Shown here piece by piece: positions 44,847-54,344 of a stretch of 64,000 nt of DNA. The notes under the pieces were generated by a model. That model was not told where the DNA came from. It made no database searches and saw nothing but the letters and a program-made list of their open reading frames with translations. Every line of letters begins with the position of its first letter. The stretch's first letter is position 1. Made by a program: the position numbers and the translations under genes. Source of the DNA: Actinobaculum suis (GTDB taxonomy: Bacteria; Actinomycetota; Actinomycetes; Actinomycetales; Actinomycetaceae); NCBI RefSeq assembly GCF_900102025.1, contig NZ_FNAU01000009.1:1-64000 (forward strand). Reading direction: 5' to 3'.

Positions 44847-45986
44847 ATGGGTGGGCCCGGCAAGCGGCGCCCCGCCGGCAATAACAAAAGAATTGTGATC
44901 GGCTGTGTAGCCGTCTTCGTGCTAGCACTGCTTTTCCTCCTAGCCGCCAAAGCATATTCGGTATATTCGCAAGAAAAGCGTTACACTCCGCGGGAAGTGG
45001 CGGAGCAGTACGTGAGCGCGATACGGGACGGCCGGGCCCTCGATGCCCTTGCCCTCTACGATCCATACACAGAAGGTGAAAACCGGGCCCTCCTTTCCAA
45101 TGAGGTGTACGCGGCCACCCAGCGCCCCAGCTCGCTGGATATTACTGATGTTACGGAAACGCGCAAAGGGGTAGATGTTACCGTCCAGGCGGAACAAAAC
45201 GGCAAAGCTTATACCGTGGTGATTTCTCTGGCCAAAGCGGAAACGGAAAACTCCTCCCGAACCGAATGGAAAATTACTTCCGGCTTTGCGGGAAGTATTA
45301 GGCTCGGCGAAACCGGTAAGGCTCGGCGCGTCAACGGCGTGCTCATAGATACCGCAGACGCCGCTGCGGGCACGGAACTGGCCGCCTTGCCCGGTATTTA
45401 CAATTTCCAGCCCGCGCACAACGCGGCTAGCGGCGCTACGGACAGTGGCGCTGCGAATAGTGGCGCTGCAAATAGCTCGGATAGTAGCGCCGCGGATAGT
45501 AGCGCGGCGAATAGCGGCGCGATTTCTTATGTGACCTGGGAAGGGGATGCCTCACCGGAGGTCATTCCGGCCGGTTCTAATAAACCTGCGCGGGCGCGGA
45601 TTGATTTGGAAGCGCGCAGCAATGACGCGGCTGGCCAGCGCGCCGTCGAACTGTTCCAAGAACGTATGCGTGACTGTATGGAAAAAACTTCCGCGCGGGC
45701 GGGCGGCAAATGCCCGAAGGCTTTGGACGTCTCACCCCTCGGGCAAGTGCAGAACGTGAAACGTACCTGGGTGGAAGAGCCGCGCGTTAGCTACGAGCTT
45801 TCCGGTATGGGTGGCAAGGTATTGGTAGAAGGAGGGATCATGCGCGCAGAATACGATTACCGATTCCTCTCGATTGGCGACTGGGAGCGCCAAGACGCCC
45901 GCGAAGAAAACATGTTCGGTACGGGGCGGAAACCGGCACGGTTCAATTTTTCCGTGCGCGACGACGGCGCAGTTTACCTCGACTAA
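44847..45986 (+). CDS. Hypothetical membrane-anchored protein
   Basis: A 379-residue protein with a short basic N-terminus and one membrane helix at about residues 15-37 (VIGCVAVFVLALLFLLAAKA), so the rest is outside the membrane. Residues about 45-135 look like a DUF4878/NTF2-like domain (YTPREVAEQYVSAIRDGRAL). A Ser/Ala/Asn repeat linker (residues about 190-215, GAANSGAANSSDSSAADSS) joins it to a C-terminal domain of about 150 residues that repeats the theme (AVELFQERMRDCMEK). I do not recognise the whole. It begins directly after the phosphatase stop codon, so the two are co-transcribed. Confidence 0.65.
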   Translation: MGGPGKRRPAGNNKRIVIGCVAVFVLALLFLLAAKAYSVYSQEKRYTPREVAEQYVSAIRDGRALDALALYDPYTEGENRALLSNEVYAATQRPSSLDITDVTETRKGVDVTVQAEQNGKAYTVVISLAKAETENSSRTEWKITSGFAGSIRLGETGKARRVNGVLIDTADAAAGTELAALPGIYNFQPAHNAASGATDSGAANSGAANSSDSSAADSSAANSGAISYVTWEGDASPEVIPAGSNKPARARIDLEARSNDAAGQRAVELFQERMRDCMEKTSARAGGKCPKALDVSPLGQVQNVKRTWVEEPRVSYELSGMGGKVLVEGGIMRAEYDYRFLSIGDWERQDAREENMFGTGRKPARFNFSVRDDGAVYLD

Positions 45987-45996
45987 TACCGCGCCA

Positions 45997-46078
45997 ATCG
46001 CGCTACGAGGATCACGCTACGGAGACTATGGGGATCGCGCTACGGAGAGACTACGGGGATCGCGCTACGGAGACCGGA
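45997..46078. repeat. 23-25-bp tandem repeat
   Basis: ATCGCGCTACGGAGACTAYG recurs about three and a half times in the gap before the next gene. Confidence 0.85.
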
Positions 46079-46114
46079 AGAAAGTAACGGGAGAAAGCGA
46101 GGAATGAGGAGCTA

Positions 46115-46840
46115 ATGGTACGGCCATATCTGGGAACACACGTGGTGGCGGAAGTGTGGGCGGCGGCCAAACGCGGGGCGAAACGGCCGATTGATCACGT
46201 GCGCCGGTGCACTACCGGTTTGCTGTGGGGCCTGCTCGTGGGCGAAGTTGTGGCTTTGATGTGGCTGAATTTCCGGCTTGCTTCCAGCGCGGGAATCACG
46301 CTGTTGGTTATTACGCTGCTGCTTTTGGCTGCGCTGGCATCGCCCTGGTGGTTGTGGCGCGATCCGAAACCGGGCCCGGGTGCAGATGTGGTGGCTCGCG
46401 TTTTGGGGACCGACGAATCCAGCGGGGTACGGACATACAAGAAAAGCCGCGGGAAAATGGCGGTGTTTCTTCCCGTCGTCGTCCGCCCGGTAGCCGAACA
46501 AGATGGTAGCGCCGACTTTCGTACCGTGGTGGCCGCGTACGGCAAAAACGATGGCAGTTTCCACGAATCAGCGCCCGGCACGCTCATGGCCCTACGCCAA
46601 ATCGAACGCGGCTACGGAGAGCTCGAAAACTCGCCGGAGATTTCTCCGGAACAGCAAGAACTCATAGACAAACTGGCTCGCCGCCCCAAGCTCATGGCCA
46701 ATAATCCGCCCGTTTTGCCTTTCAAAACCGGTTCCCTGGAACGTTCCGACTGGGTAGACCAACTCGAATGGTGGGGTGGGATTGCGGCCGGCGTGGCGGC
46801 CGGCATCGGCCTCGTGATCCTCTGCGGAAACTTCGCCTAA
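46115..46840 (+). CDS. Hypothetical membrane protein
   Basis: A 241-residue protein with two hydrophobic segments near residues 30-90 (TGLLWGLLVGEVVALMWLNF and TLLVITLLLLAALASPWWLW) and a third at the C-terminus (GGIAAGVAAGIGLVILCGNF). The part between, about residues 95-215, is hydrophilic and lies on one side of the membrane; it shows VARVLGTDESSGVRTYKKSR but no known motif. GAGGAG precedes the ATG. Function unknown. It converges on hrpA. Confidence 0.6.
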   Translation: MVRPYLGTHVVAEVWAAAKRGAKRPIDHVRRCTTGLLWGLLVGEVVALMWLNFRLASSAGITLLVITLLLLAALASPWWLWRDPKPGPGADVVARVLGTDESSGVRTYKKSRGKMAVFLPVVVRPVAEQDGSADFRTVVAAYGKNDGSFHESAPGTLMALRQIERGYGELENSPEISPEQQELIDKLARRPKLMANNPPVLPFKTGSLERSDWVDQLEWWGGIAAGVAAGIGLVILCGNFA

Positions 46841-46923
46841 CGGGCTTGCAGGGTTCCGGCGTGCAGCCGGCGCGGGACGCCGGAACCGCGGGCCACGGCA
46901 GGGCACCTCGCCTAGCGGTGGCG

Positions 46924-49900
46924 CTAGCGCTCTTCGGTTTCGAGTTCGGCGAGTTTGCGTTCGATCCGTTTCACAGAAACCTTGCCCTTGGTACCGAGCT
47001 GCTGAGCGAACAGGGAAACTCGCAGTTCCTCCACCATCCATTTCGCTTCTTCCAAAATCCGGGCGGCCCGCGGCGAATATTCTTGGTACTCCAGTTTTTG
47101 CCGGGCACGCGCGATTGCCTCGCGCGCTTCTTGCACTTGCCAAGCCAAAGAATCATCGCCGAGCGGATTATATTGGGCCTTTTCGATCCGGTATTTTGCG
47201 GCTTGCAGGTAGCGCGGCAAATCCCAGAACCGTTCCGGCGGGGTAGCGGCCACAAAATTCGGCGGCATCAAAGTATTCATATGTTCGCGTTCATCGGCCA
47301 CAGTAGCCAACAAAGCCACCGAGGAAGATTCGCGAATCAGCTTCTCCACTTCCGCCCAAGCCTGCGTGGCCTGCGCGGCGCCTTGCGCGAGCAAAAACAC
47401 TTCGTCTTCAAACTCGTCCCGCGCCCACAAAGTCAATTCCGTGAACTGGCTCCCGGAACGAATATCTGCCACCGTAAGATCCTGGCTTTTCGCCCAGCGT
47501 AACGCCAAGTTGCGCGTAGCCGCCCACTGCAAATCCGCCACCAGCGCACTGGTCGAAGCTGCCGGAGAAGCCGCTAACAGCAGCGAAGTTTCCCCATCCC
47601 AGCGGGAAGTAATCCGCGCCTCCGGGAGGGCCAAAGTATTCGCCGCCAAACGGATCACGCCGCCGCGGTGTACCCGTACCTGTTCCCCGGGGGAGGCGAC
47701 GACGTCCAAATACACCTTGCCTTCCCGGTCCGCCAAAGCCGGATAAGCCCGCACCACTGTGCCATGCGGTCCGGCAGTTTCCAATACGAGCGGAAGCTTG
47801 CCATCCGCAGCAGAAGCATCCGACGCGGAAGAAAGCGTGGCAGAAGCACCCGTAGCGGAGGAAGGCATGGCAGAAGCACCCGTAGCGGAGGAAGGCGTGG
47901 CAGAAGCATCCGACGCGGAAGAAGGCGTGGGCCACTGCGTGAGCGGCTCCTCGCTCTGCGTGGCCACCGGGAGGCTACGCCGCGCTTCGTCTAGAGCTTG
48001 GGCCACGGCCCCGGCCACCACGGTTTCTACCGCGTGCTGGGATTGCGGGGCCAGATCGTGCTTGAGTTTTTCTAAAGAACTACCTTCCTCGAGGACGGCA
48101 CCCCGTTCAGACACAATCCGGAAATGCATCCGCAAATGCTCGGGCAAATCCAGTTCCGCCCAGGCGGCGTCGTCGATCTCTACGCCCCGCAAACGCAAAG
48201 CGACCTGCGTGAAAGCTTCCCGGAAACTCGGAGCACCGGCCTGCCCGTGGGCCACATCCTCCCACGCGGGTAAGAGCGGCAAGATTTCGCGCGCAGTATC
48301 GGGGGCGGGAACCAGTTGGCGGCGCACGCGTTTCGGTAGACCGCGGATCGTGCCGATCACAAGCTCATCGAGCATTCCGGGCACGAGCCAATCAAAACCG
48401 GCTTCCGTAACCTGCGGCAATACCGAAACCGGGATTTCCACAGTGATTCCATCCGCGTAAGAATCCGGGGAGAAACTATATTCCAGCGGGAAGGTTAGTT
48501 CGCCTTGCTGCCACTGGCCCGGATAGTCGTCTGCCGCGGCGCTTTGCCCGCCCAGTAAGAATTCTTGCGTGAAATCCAGAAGATGTTCGTTCTCTTGGCG
48601 GGCTTTCTTCCACCAAGAATTAAAATGCCCGGCAGAAACCACGTGCTGGGGGATCCGCTCCGCATAAAACTTGGCCCGCGCAGACTCATCAGCCACCAGC
48701 CCATGTTGGCGTAGTTTCGATTCGGTTTCATATGCCTGGGCAAGTGCTTCCTGGTTGCGGTCTTGGAAATCGTGCCGGCCGCGCCAATCACCTTCCACCA
48801 GAGCGTGTTCAATAAACATGCTCCGGGCAAGTTCTCGGCCGCCGGGCGTACCGGTTTTGGAAAGCAAAACCGGCCGGTCAGCAATGAGCGTGAGCCCATA
48901 CAGGGTCACTTTTTCTTTGCACATGGCGGCCCCGGCGCGGCTGCTCCAATACGGGTCTGAATAGGAGCGGCGCACCAGATTCTTCGCGGCCGGTTCCACC
49001 CATTCGGGTTTGATGGCCGCCACCGTGCGCGCAAACAGGCGGGAAGTTTCCACCAGTTCAGCGGCCATGACCCAGGCCGGGGTGCGCCGGTGCAAACCAG
49101 AACCGGGCCAAATCACAAAATGCGTGCCCCGCGCCCCGGCATAATCGCGCGTGCGTTCCCGATAGTTCCCAATATTCGAAAGCAAACCCACCAGTAAAGA
49201 CCGGTGGATAGCGCCCGCTTCCGGAGTATCGGCGCTCCGGCCCAAAGTGCGGCAAGCTTCCGCCACCGCGGCCGCTTGCGGCGTACCTCCCGGATTACCC
49301 GCGCCAAGATCATTAGTAATCGCCTCCTGTATCTCGGCAGGACTGGGCAGAGCCAAACGGCGGATTCTGATTCCTAACGGGCGGCACATTTCTTCCAGTT
49401 GGTTTACGACGTCGCACCACTCCCGGAAACGCAGATAGTTCAGAAACTCGGCACGCATGAGACGCCGGAAAGCAGCGCCCGAAAGTTCGCGTTGCTGGGT
49501 GCGCAGGTAACGCCACAAAGTGAGGTAGGAAAGGAAATCGGAAGAAGCAGCGTTGAACCGGGCATGATACTGATCGGCCGCTTGCCGCTTTTCGGTGGGC
49601 CGTTCCCGCACGTCTTGCACGGAAAGTGCGGCCACGATAACCAGCACTTCGGAAGCACAACCGTTACTTTCCGCTTCGATCAACATGCGGCCCAGCCGCG
49701 GGTCGATCGGGAGGCGGGCGAGCCGGTGCCCAACCTTCGTGAGTTTGCGTTGGCCGCCCCGCGAGGCCGGGGTAATCGCATCAATTTCTTCCAATAGTTG
49801 GACGCCGGCCGCCACGGCTTGCCGTTCCGGCGGGTCAATGAACGGGAACTCTTCCACGCTTCCCAAGTTGAGGGAAAGCATTTGCAAAATCACGCTGGCC

Positions 49901-51576
49901 AGGGAAGTACGCTGAATTTCCGGTTGCGTGAACTCGGGGCGCGCCTGGAAATCTACTTCCGAATAGAGGCGGATCGCAATTCCATCTTCCACCCGCCCGC
50001 ACCGGCCCGAACGCTGATTAGCGGAAGCTTGGGAAATCGGTTCAATGGGAAGCCGCTGCACCTTGGTTTTATTCGAATACCGGGAAATGCGGGCGGTTCC
50101 CGGGTCGATCACGTACTTGATGCGCGGCACGGTAATCGAAGTTTCGGCGATATTCGTGGCCAAAATGATACGCGGGAGCGGGCCGGGGTGGAAAATCCGG
50201 TTCTGCTCCTGATTAGACATGCGGCCAAAAAGGGGCAGCACTTCCACGGCGCCAGGCACTGAAGATTTCTCCCCCGGCGCCACATATTTGGGTCCGAACT
50301 CGTCTTGGAAAGCGCGCACGGTATCCCGAATCTCGCCCTCCCCGGAAAGGAAAACGAGAATATCTCCCGGCCCTTCCGCCAACAGTTCTTCCGCGGCCTC
50401 AATAATGCCGGTGACCTGGTCTTTTGCGTCCGCCCGGCCGGGGGTAGCAGGTTTGTTTACCGCGGGGGTAGCGGCCGTGGGTCTGTTTGCCGCGGGCGCA
50501 GTACCGACGCCGCTGGCAGAGCGGTTCGCAGCGTTCCCGGTAGCACGGTCGGTGCCGGGGTGTGCGGCGTCGTGCTCGGGAGCGGGCGTGAGTTCATCTT
50601 CGGGGGCGAGCGGACGATAGCGGATTTCTACCGGGTAGGTACGCCCGGAAACTTCGACGATCGGTGCCAGCTCGCCGGCCTTCCCGCGGTATTGGTGCTG
50701 GCCAAAATGCTCCGCGAACCGGCGGGTATCAATCGTGGCGGAGGTGATGATTACTTTAAGGTCGGGGCGTTGGGGGAGGAGGCGAGCCAGGTAGCCGAGG
50801 ATGAAGTCGATATTGAGGGAGCGTTCGTGCGCTTCGTCGATGATGAGCGTGTCGTAGCGTAAAAGTTGCGGGTCGGACTGGATTTCGTTGAGGAGGATCC
50901 CGTCCGTCATAAGTTTCACGAGAGTTTCACGTGAAACTTCTTCGGTGAACCGCACTTGGAAACCGATCGTTTGGCCTACTTTTTGGCCAAGTTCGTGCGC
51001 GATGCGTTCCGCTACGGATCGGGCCGCGATACGGCGCGGCTGGGTGTGGCCGATCATTTTTTCGACGCCGCGGCCCAGCTCCAAACAGATTTTGGGCAGC
51101 TGCGTGGTTTTCCCGGAGCCGGTTTCGCCCGCCACAATCACCACTTGGTTTTCGGCAATGGCCTGCTTGATCTCTTCCCGGCGCGCCGAAACTGGAAGTT
51201 CGGCCGGGTAGGTGATTTCGGGCAGGGAGGCGCGGCGCGCCGCGATTTCTTGCGGGCTAAAAGCGCGCGGCACGCGCGGGCGGCGTGCCTGGCCCTGGCC
51301 GCTGCTCTGGCCTTTGCCCCGAGCTTTACGGCGGCGCTGGCCCGGCCGGCCTGATTTTTGGCCGCGGCTAGTTGGCGGCTGTTCGTGGCTGGTTTGGCTC
51401 TGGCCGGTTTTACTGCGGCCGCGGTTAGTCGGCGGCTGCGTGCGGGGAACCGGCTTTTGACCGCGGTGGGACTGGCCGCGCGAGCGTTGATCGCGTGGAT
51501 TTTGGCTGGTTTGCATATTGCGGCGGGCGGGACGCTCGCCAGAAAGATCGGATTCGTGTGTCATACCTGCCGGCAT
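46924..51576 (-). CDS. hrpA: ATP-dependent RNA helicase HrpA
   Basis: A 1550-residue DEAH-box helicase, longer than the usual 1300. Residues 1-105 are a basic Gln/Arg/Ser-rich tail. Walker A GETGSGKTTQ is at 150-159, DEAH in IIDEAHERSLN near 247, motif III SATID, and motif VI QRSGRCGR. The HA2, OB and DUF3418 regions typical of HrpA follow. An Ala/Thr/Pro insert of about 45 residues lies in the helicase core (GVGTAPAANRPTAATPAVNK). About 45 residues of ATPSSATGASA-type repeats lie near 1210-1255 (about 47810-47935). HrpA in E. coli resolves stalled ribosomes and helps fimbrial mRNA processing. Start uncertain by four codons. Confidence 0.93.
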   Translation of the reverse strand: MPAGMTHESDLSGERPARRNMQTSQNPRDQRSRGQSHRGQKPVPRTQPPTNRGRSKTGQSQTSHEQPPTSRGQKSGRPGQRRRKARGKGQSSGQGQARRPRVPRAFSPQEIAARRASLPEITYPAELPVSARREEIKQAIAENQVVIVAGETGSGKTTQLPKICLELGRGVEKMIGHTQPRRIAARSVAERIAHELGQKVGQTIGFQVRFTEEVSRETLVKLMTDGILLNEIQSDPQLLRYDTLIIDEAHERSLNIDFILGYLARLLPQRPDLKVIITSATIDTRRFAEHFGQHQYRGKAGELAPIVEVSGRTYPVEIRYRPLAPEDELTPAPEHDAAHPGTDRATGNAANRSASGVGTAPAANRPTAATPAVNKPATPGRADAKDQVTGIIEAAEELLAEGPGDILVFLSGEGEIRDTVRAFQDEFGPKYVAPGEKSSVPGAVEVLPLFGRMSNQEQNRIFHPGPLPRIILATNIAETSITVPRIKYVIDPGTARISRYSNKTKVQRLPIEPISQASANQRSGRCGRVEDGIAIRLYSEVDFQARPEFTQPEIQRTSLASVILQMLSLNLGSVEEFPFIDPPERQAVAAGVQLLEEIDAITPASRGGQRKLTKVGHRLARLPIDPRLGRMLIEAESNGCASEVLVIVAALSVQDVRERPTEKRQAADQYHARFNAASSDFLSYLTLWRYLRTQQRELSGAAFRRLMRAEFLNYLRFREWCDVVNQLEEMCRPLGIRIRRLALPSPAEIQEAITNDLGAGNPGGTPQAAAVAEACRTLGRSADTPEAGAIHRSLLVGLLSNIGNYRERTRDYAGARGTHFVIWPGSGLHRRTPAWVMAAELVETSRLFARTVAAIKPEWVEPAAKNLVRRSYSDPYWSSRAGAAMCKEKVTLYGLTLIADRPVLLSKTGTPGGRELARSMFIEHALVEGDWRGRHDFQDRNQEALAQAYETESKLRQHGLVADESARAKFYAERIPQHVVSAGHFNSWWKKARQENEHLLDFTQEFLLGGQSAAADDYPGQWQQGELTFPLEYSFSPDSYADGITVEIPVSVLPQVTEAGFDWLVPGMLDELVIGTIRGLPKRVRRQLVPAPDTAREILPLLPAWEDVAHGQAGAPSFREAFTQVALRLRGVEIDDAAWAELDLPEHLRMHFRIVSERGAVLEEGSSLEKLKHDLAPQSQHAVETVVAGAVAQALDEARRSLPVATQSEEPLTQWPTPSSASDASATPSSATGASAMPSSATGASATLSSASDASAADGKLPLVLETAGPHGTVVRAYPALADREGKVYLDVVASPGEQVRVHRGGVIRLAANTLALPEARITSRWDGETSLLLAASPAASTSALVADLQWAATRNLALRWAKSQDLTVADIRSGSQFTELTLWARDEFEDEVFLLAQGAAQATQAWAEVEKLIRESSSVALLATVADEREHMNTLMPPNFVAATPPERFWDLPRYLQAAKYRIEKAQYNPLGDDSLAWQVQEAREAIARARQKLEYQEYSPRAARILEEAKWMVEELRVSLFAQQLGTKGKVSVKRIERKLAELETEER

Positions 51577-52084
51577 TATCCCACGCCCAGCCCAGAACTC
51601 CTAGATTATCCGGCGAAGGGAACACCGCGCGCCGCGTGCGAGCTGGCCGGCGTGGCTGCTAGTAGCGAGCCGTCTAGTTTGAGGAACAGGTGCCGCGCAC
51701 GAGCTGGCCGGCGCAGCAAATACTGCTTACCTGGTAACCGCGGATTTAGTGGCTGGCAACCGGAACCGCGGAATTGGTGTTTGGTGGGTAGAACCTAAAC
51801 CGCGGAATTAGTTGTTTGGCGGGTGGAACACAAACCGCGGAATTGGTTGTTTGGCGGGTGGAACACAAACCGCGGAAATGGTTGTTTGGCGCGCAGAGCA
51901 CAAACCTCGGAACTGGTGGGGAGCAGTGGGTTCCGCAGAGTGTGGTACAGGTAGCGCGAGTGGTTTCTCACCCGGCCGGTAGAGTTTGGGTAGATTGCGA
52001 GAACTGCGAGATAACGGCGGAATAATGCGGCGGGATGCGAATTAGCCGCGTGGCCGCTACGGAAAACCCTGTGAAGGAGGGCCG
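51577..52084. repeat. 508-bp gene-free region with a 35-bp tandem repeat
   Basis: AACCGCGGAATTGGTTGTTT units begin at 51798, 51833, 51868 and 51903, exactly 35 bp apart, with two older copies at 51735 and 51764. There are no unique spacers, so this is not CRISPR. The frames it creates are not taken as genes. Confidence 0.9.
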
Positions 52085-53137
52085 ATGATAAGGAAAGTAC
52101 TGGGGATTGTTATCACCGTGCTACTTGTGGCCTTCGTGATATGGACGGTTAATCCGGCCTGGTTCGGCCCGAAATTTGCCGAACTTGCGCTCACCGCTCC
52201 TGCCGCCCAGGTTATTGCCATGCGGGGGATGATCACGGTGGGATTCGTAGCGCTCGCGGCCATCTTTGCACTTTTTGGGGCGGTGTTCCGCGTACTGCGC
52301 GGGCGCGGCACCATGAGCCTCACCCTCGCCGTCGTGTTCCTAGCTGGAGCAGTTTTCCACGGCCTGGTGATATTTGACCGGGGGTATAGCGCTCCGGCGT
52401 CGGAAACTAGTGAACCGCTACTACAAACCGCGGCCGCGGGAGACCTCACCACTTTGCAATACAACACGCGCGGCGGGAATGTGCCGCTCGATAAAATCGC
52501 GGAACTAATCGTAAACAACGACGTCAAAGCGGTTTCGCTCCCGGAAACTTCCACCGAATACGGCCGCGAATTGGTGGCGCAATTAGCCGCCCAGGGCCTG
52601 CATTTCCAGCAGTTTGACCACAATATTTCCCGGTATGAATCCGATTGGTACTCCACCGTTTTGCTAATTTCCGCGGATCTTGGCGAATACGCGGAGGTTT
52701 CGGTGCCGGGGGCCGATGGGAACGCCGCGCGTTATATCGTGGCAGCCGCCCCGGTGGCTGGAGTCAGTGCCACGGCACCCGAATTTGTGGCCGCACATCC
52801 AATCACGCCGGTGCAAAAACTTATGGAGCAATGGCGGACCACTACCGGGGTGCTGTATGAGCTGTGTACGAGCCAGCCAGAGGCCATAATCATGGGGGAT
52901 TTCAATTCCACTGCAGACCACCAGCGCTTGGCCGGCTATAGGAGTTGCCATGATCTGGGCCGGCAGGCTGGCATTGCTGGAACCGGAACCTGGCCCACGG
53001 TGCTTCCTGCCTTCCTGGCTTCTCCGATTGACCGCGTTATTACCGGTTCGGAAAACTGGCAGGGCGTAGCCGGGCAAGTGGTAGACGCGGGCGGCTCGGA
53101 CCACCGCGGGATACTGGTCCGCCTCCGCGCCAAATAA
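52085..53137 (+). CDS. Membrane-anchored endonuclease/exonuclease/phosphatase-family protein
   Basis: A 350-residue protein. Three hydrophobic segments in residues 1-105 (VLGIVITVLLVAFVIWTV, GMITVGFVALAAIFALFGAV, SLTLAVVFLAGAVFHGLVIF) anchor it. The rest is an EEP domain of the DNase I fold, facing outside by the usual topology: LQYNTRGG, SLPETSTEYG with the metal-binding glutamate, IIMGDFNSTADH, and SDHRGILVRL at the end. Such proteins cleave phosphodiesters of nucleic acids or lipids; the substrate is not told. GGAGG precedes the ATG at 52085. Confidence 0.8.
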   Translation: MIRKVLGIVITVLLVAFVIWTVNPAWFGPKFAELALTAPAAQVIAMRGMITVGFVALAAIFALFGAVFRVLRGRGTMSLTLAVVFLAGAVFHGLVIFDRGYSAPASETSEPLLQTAAAGDLTTLQYNTRGGNVPLDKIAELIVNNDVKAVSLPETSTEYGRELVAQLAAQGLHFQQFDHNISRYESDWYSTVLLISADLGEYAEVSVPGADGNAARYIVAAAPVAGVSATAPEFVAAHPITPVQKLMEQWRTTTGVLYELCTSQPEAIIMGDFNSTADHQRLAGYRSCHDLGRQAGIAGTGTWPTVLPAFLASPIDRVITGSENWQGVAGQVVDAGGSDHRGILVRLRAK

Positions 53138-53152
53138 AGACTAGCCGCCGCC

Positions 53153-53218
53153 AAAGCTATCCGCCGCCAAAGCTATCCGCCGCCAAAGCTATTCGCCGCT
53201 AAAGCTATCCGCCGCTAA
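53153..53218. repeat. 16-bp tandem repeat
   Basis: AAAGCTATCCGCCGCC begins at 53153, 53169, 53185 and 53201, just behind the phosphatase-fold gene. Confidence 0.95.
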
Positions 53219-53308
53219 GCGCGCCGGGAAACAGGCCTATTGTTTGGTTTGGGTGCGATTTGTAGAACGTTCCCGCCTGGGAGGGGTTCTAGCAACTAAA
53301 CTTTCGTT

Positions 53309-54217
53309 GTGTCCATAGATTTGTCTGCGCTATACCCGGTTGTTTTCAACACCTTGGATATCGGTGGGGTATTTGTGGCGGCCGTGCTTGGGGGCATGGT
53401 AGCGCGCGAGAAACACTTCGACGCCGTGGGTTTCGTGGTGGTGGCGATTATGAGCGCGCTCGGCGGCGGCATGATCCGCGATGTCCTCATCGCAAATGGC
53501 CCGAACCTGCATCAACCGCCCGTTGCCCTCACCAATCCGCTGTATTTACCAATGGCTTTGTTGGGCGCCGCGGTGGCGTACCTGATCCGCGTGCACGGGA
53601 AGTGGATTATGCGTTCCATGACGGTTATGGACGCTTTCGTTATTGGGGCGTGGACCGCTACCGGGGTAACGAAAACGCTCGACGCCGGTTTTTCTTACGT
53701 ACCAGCGGCGATGATGGGCGTTATCACCGCGGTGGGTGGCGGGATGGTCCGCGATATTATGGTGGGCCGCACGCCCGTAATTTTCGGCGGTAATACTTTA
53801 TATGCCACGGCTTCCGTGATTGGCACTATTCCCGCCTCGATTTTCTGGTATGTGCATATGCCGAGCGTGGGCATGGTGGTTACTACGTGCATTACCGCGG
53901 GAGTGGCGATTTTGGCCCGCTACCGCGGATGGAAGCTGCCGCAAAATCGGGACTATTCGGTGAACGATACGCTGGCGAAAGTTTCCAGTTCGCTCAGTGC
54001 CCGGCTGGCGGTGCTTCGTTCGGAGGAGCGCCGCGCGCAAGTTAGAGCCGAACGGCAGGCGCGGGCCACTCGCCGGCGCAACCAATCAAAACGGTCTTTA
54101 CGGCAAATGGCTCAGCATCGCAAGACCCAGCAAAACAACAAATCCACGCAAAACAATAGTGGTGAAAACTCGCGGAAAAATCGCAATGCTGAAAACCGCA
54201 ATGCTGAAAGCAGCTAG
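53309..54217 (+). CDS. TRIC-type cation channel family protein (UPF0126)
   Basis: A 302-residue membrane protein with seven hydrophobic segments in residues 5-205. The doubled signature SALGGGMIRDVLI and TAVGGGMVRDIMVGRTPVIF marks the two repeats of this family, whose structures show potassium-conducting trimers. The last 80 residues are an Arg/Gln/Asn-rich cytoplasmic tail ending in NRNAENRNAESS, with a doubled unit. The start is GTG at 53309 because the conserved first helix begins eight residues later. Confidence 0.85.
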   Translation: MSIDLSALYPVVFNTLDIGGVFVAAVLGGMVAREKHFDAVGFVVVAIMSALGGGMIRDVLIANGPNLHQPPVALTNPLYLPMALLGAAVAYLIRVHGKWIMRSMTVMDAFVIGAWTATGVTKTLDAGFSYVPAAMMGVITAVGGGMVRDIMVGRTPVIFGGNTLYATASVIGTIPASIFWYVHMPSVGMVVTTCITAGVAILARYRGWKLPQNRDYSVNDTLAKVSSSLSARLAVLRSEERRAQVRAERQARATRRRNQSKRSLRQMAQHRKTQQNNKSTQNNSGENSRKNRNAENRNAESS

Positions 54218-54225
54218 CCACCAAC

Positions 54226-54303
54226 CACGCGGGCACCAAGTACTCGGGCACCAAGTACGCGGGGTTTAGCCACAAACTACGCGGGCATCAAGTACGCGGG
54301 CGT
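54226..54303. repeat. 15-bp degenerate repeat
   Basis: CGCGGGCACCAAGTA recurs about four times between the channel gene and the siderophore ATPase gene. Confidence 0.75.
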
Positions 54304-54344
54304 GGCTGAACCTGCCCCAAGTACGGGAGTCGGCAGTTGCCGGG

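Noticed and set aside
46768-47502. 244-codon open frame opposite the 3' end of hrpA
   Set aside because: Antisense shadow with His/Arg/Phe-rich composition, overlapping a membrane-protein gene at its start.
51735-51925. CRISPR array
   Set aside because: The 35-bp units are contiguous with no unique spacers and no cas genes are present; it is a plain tandem repeat. The same holds for 34549-34680 and 37931-38000.
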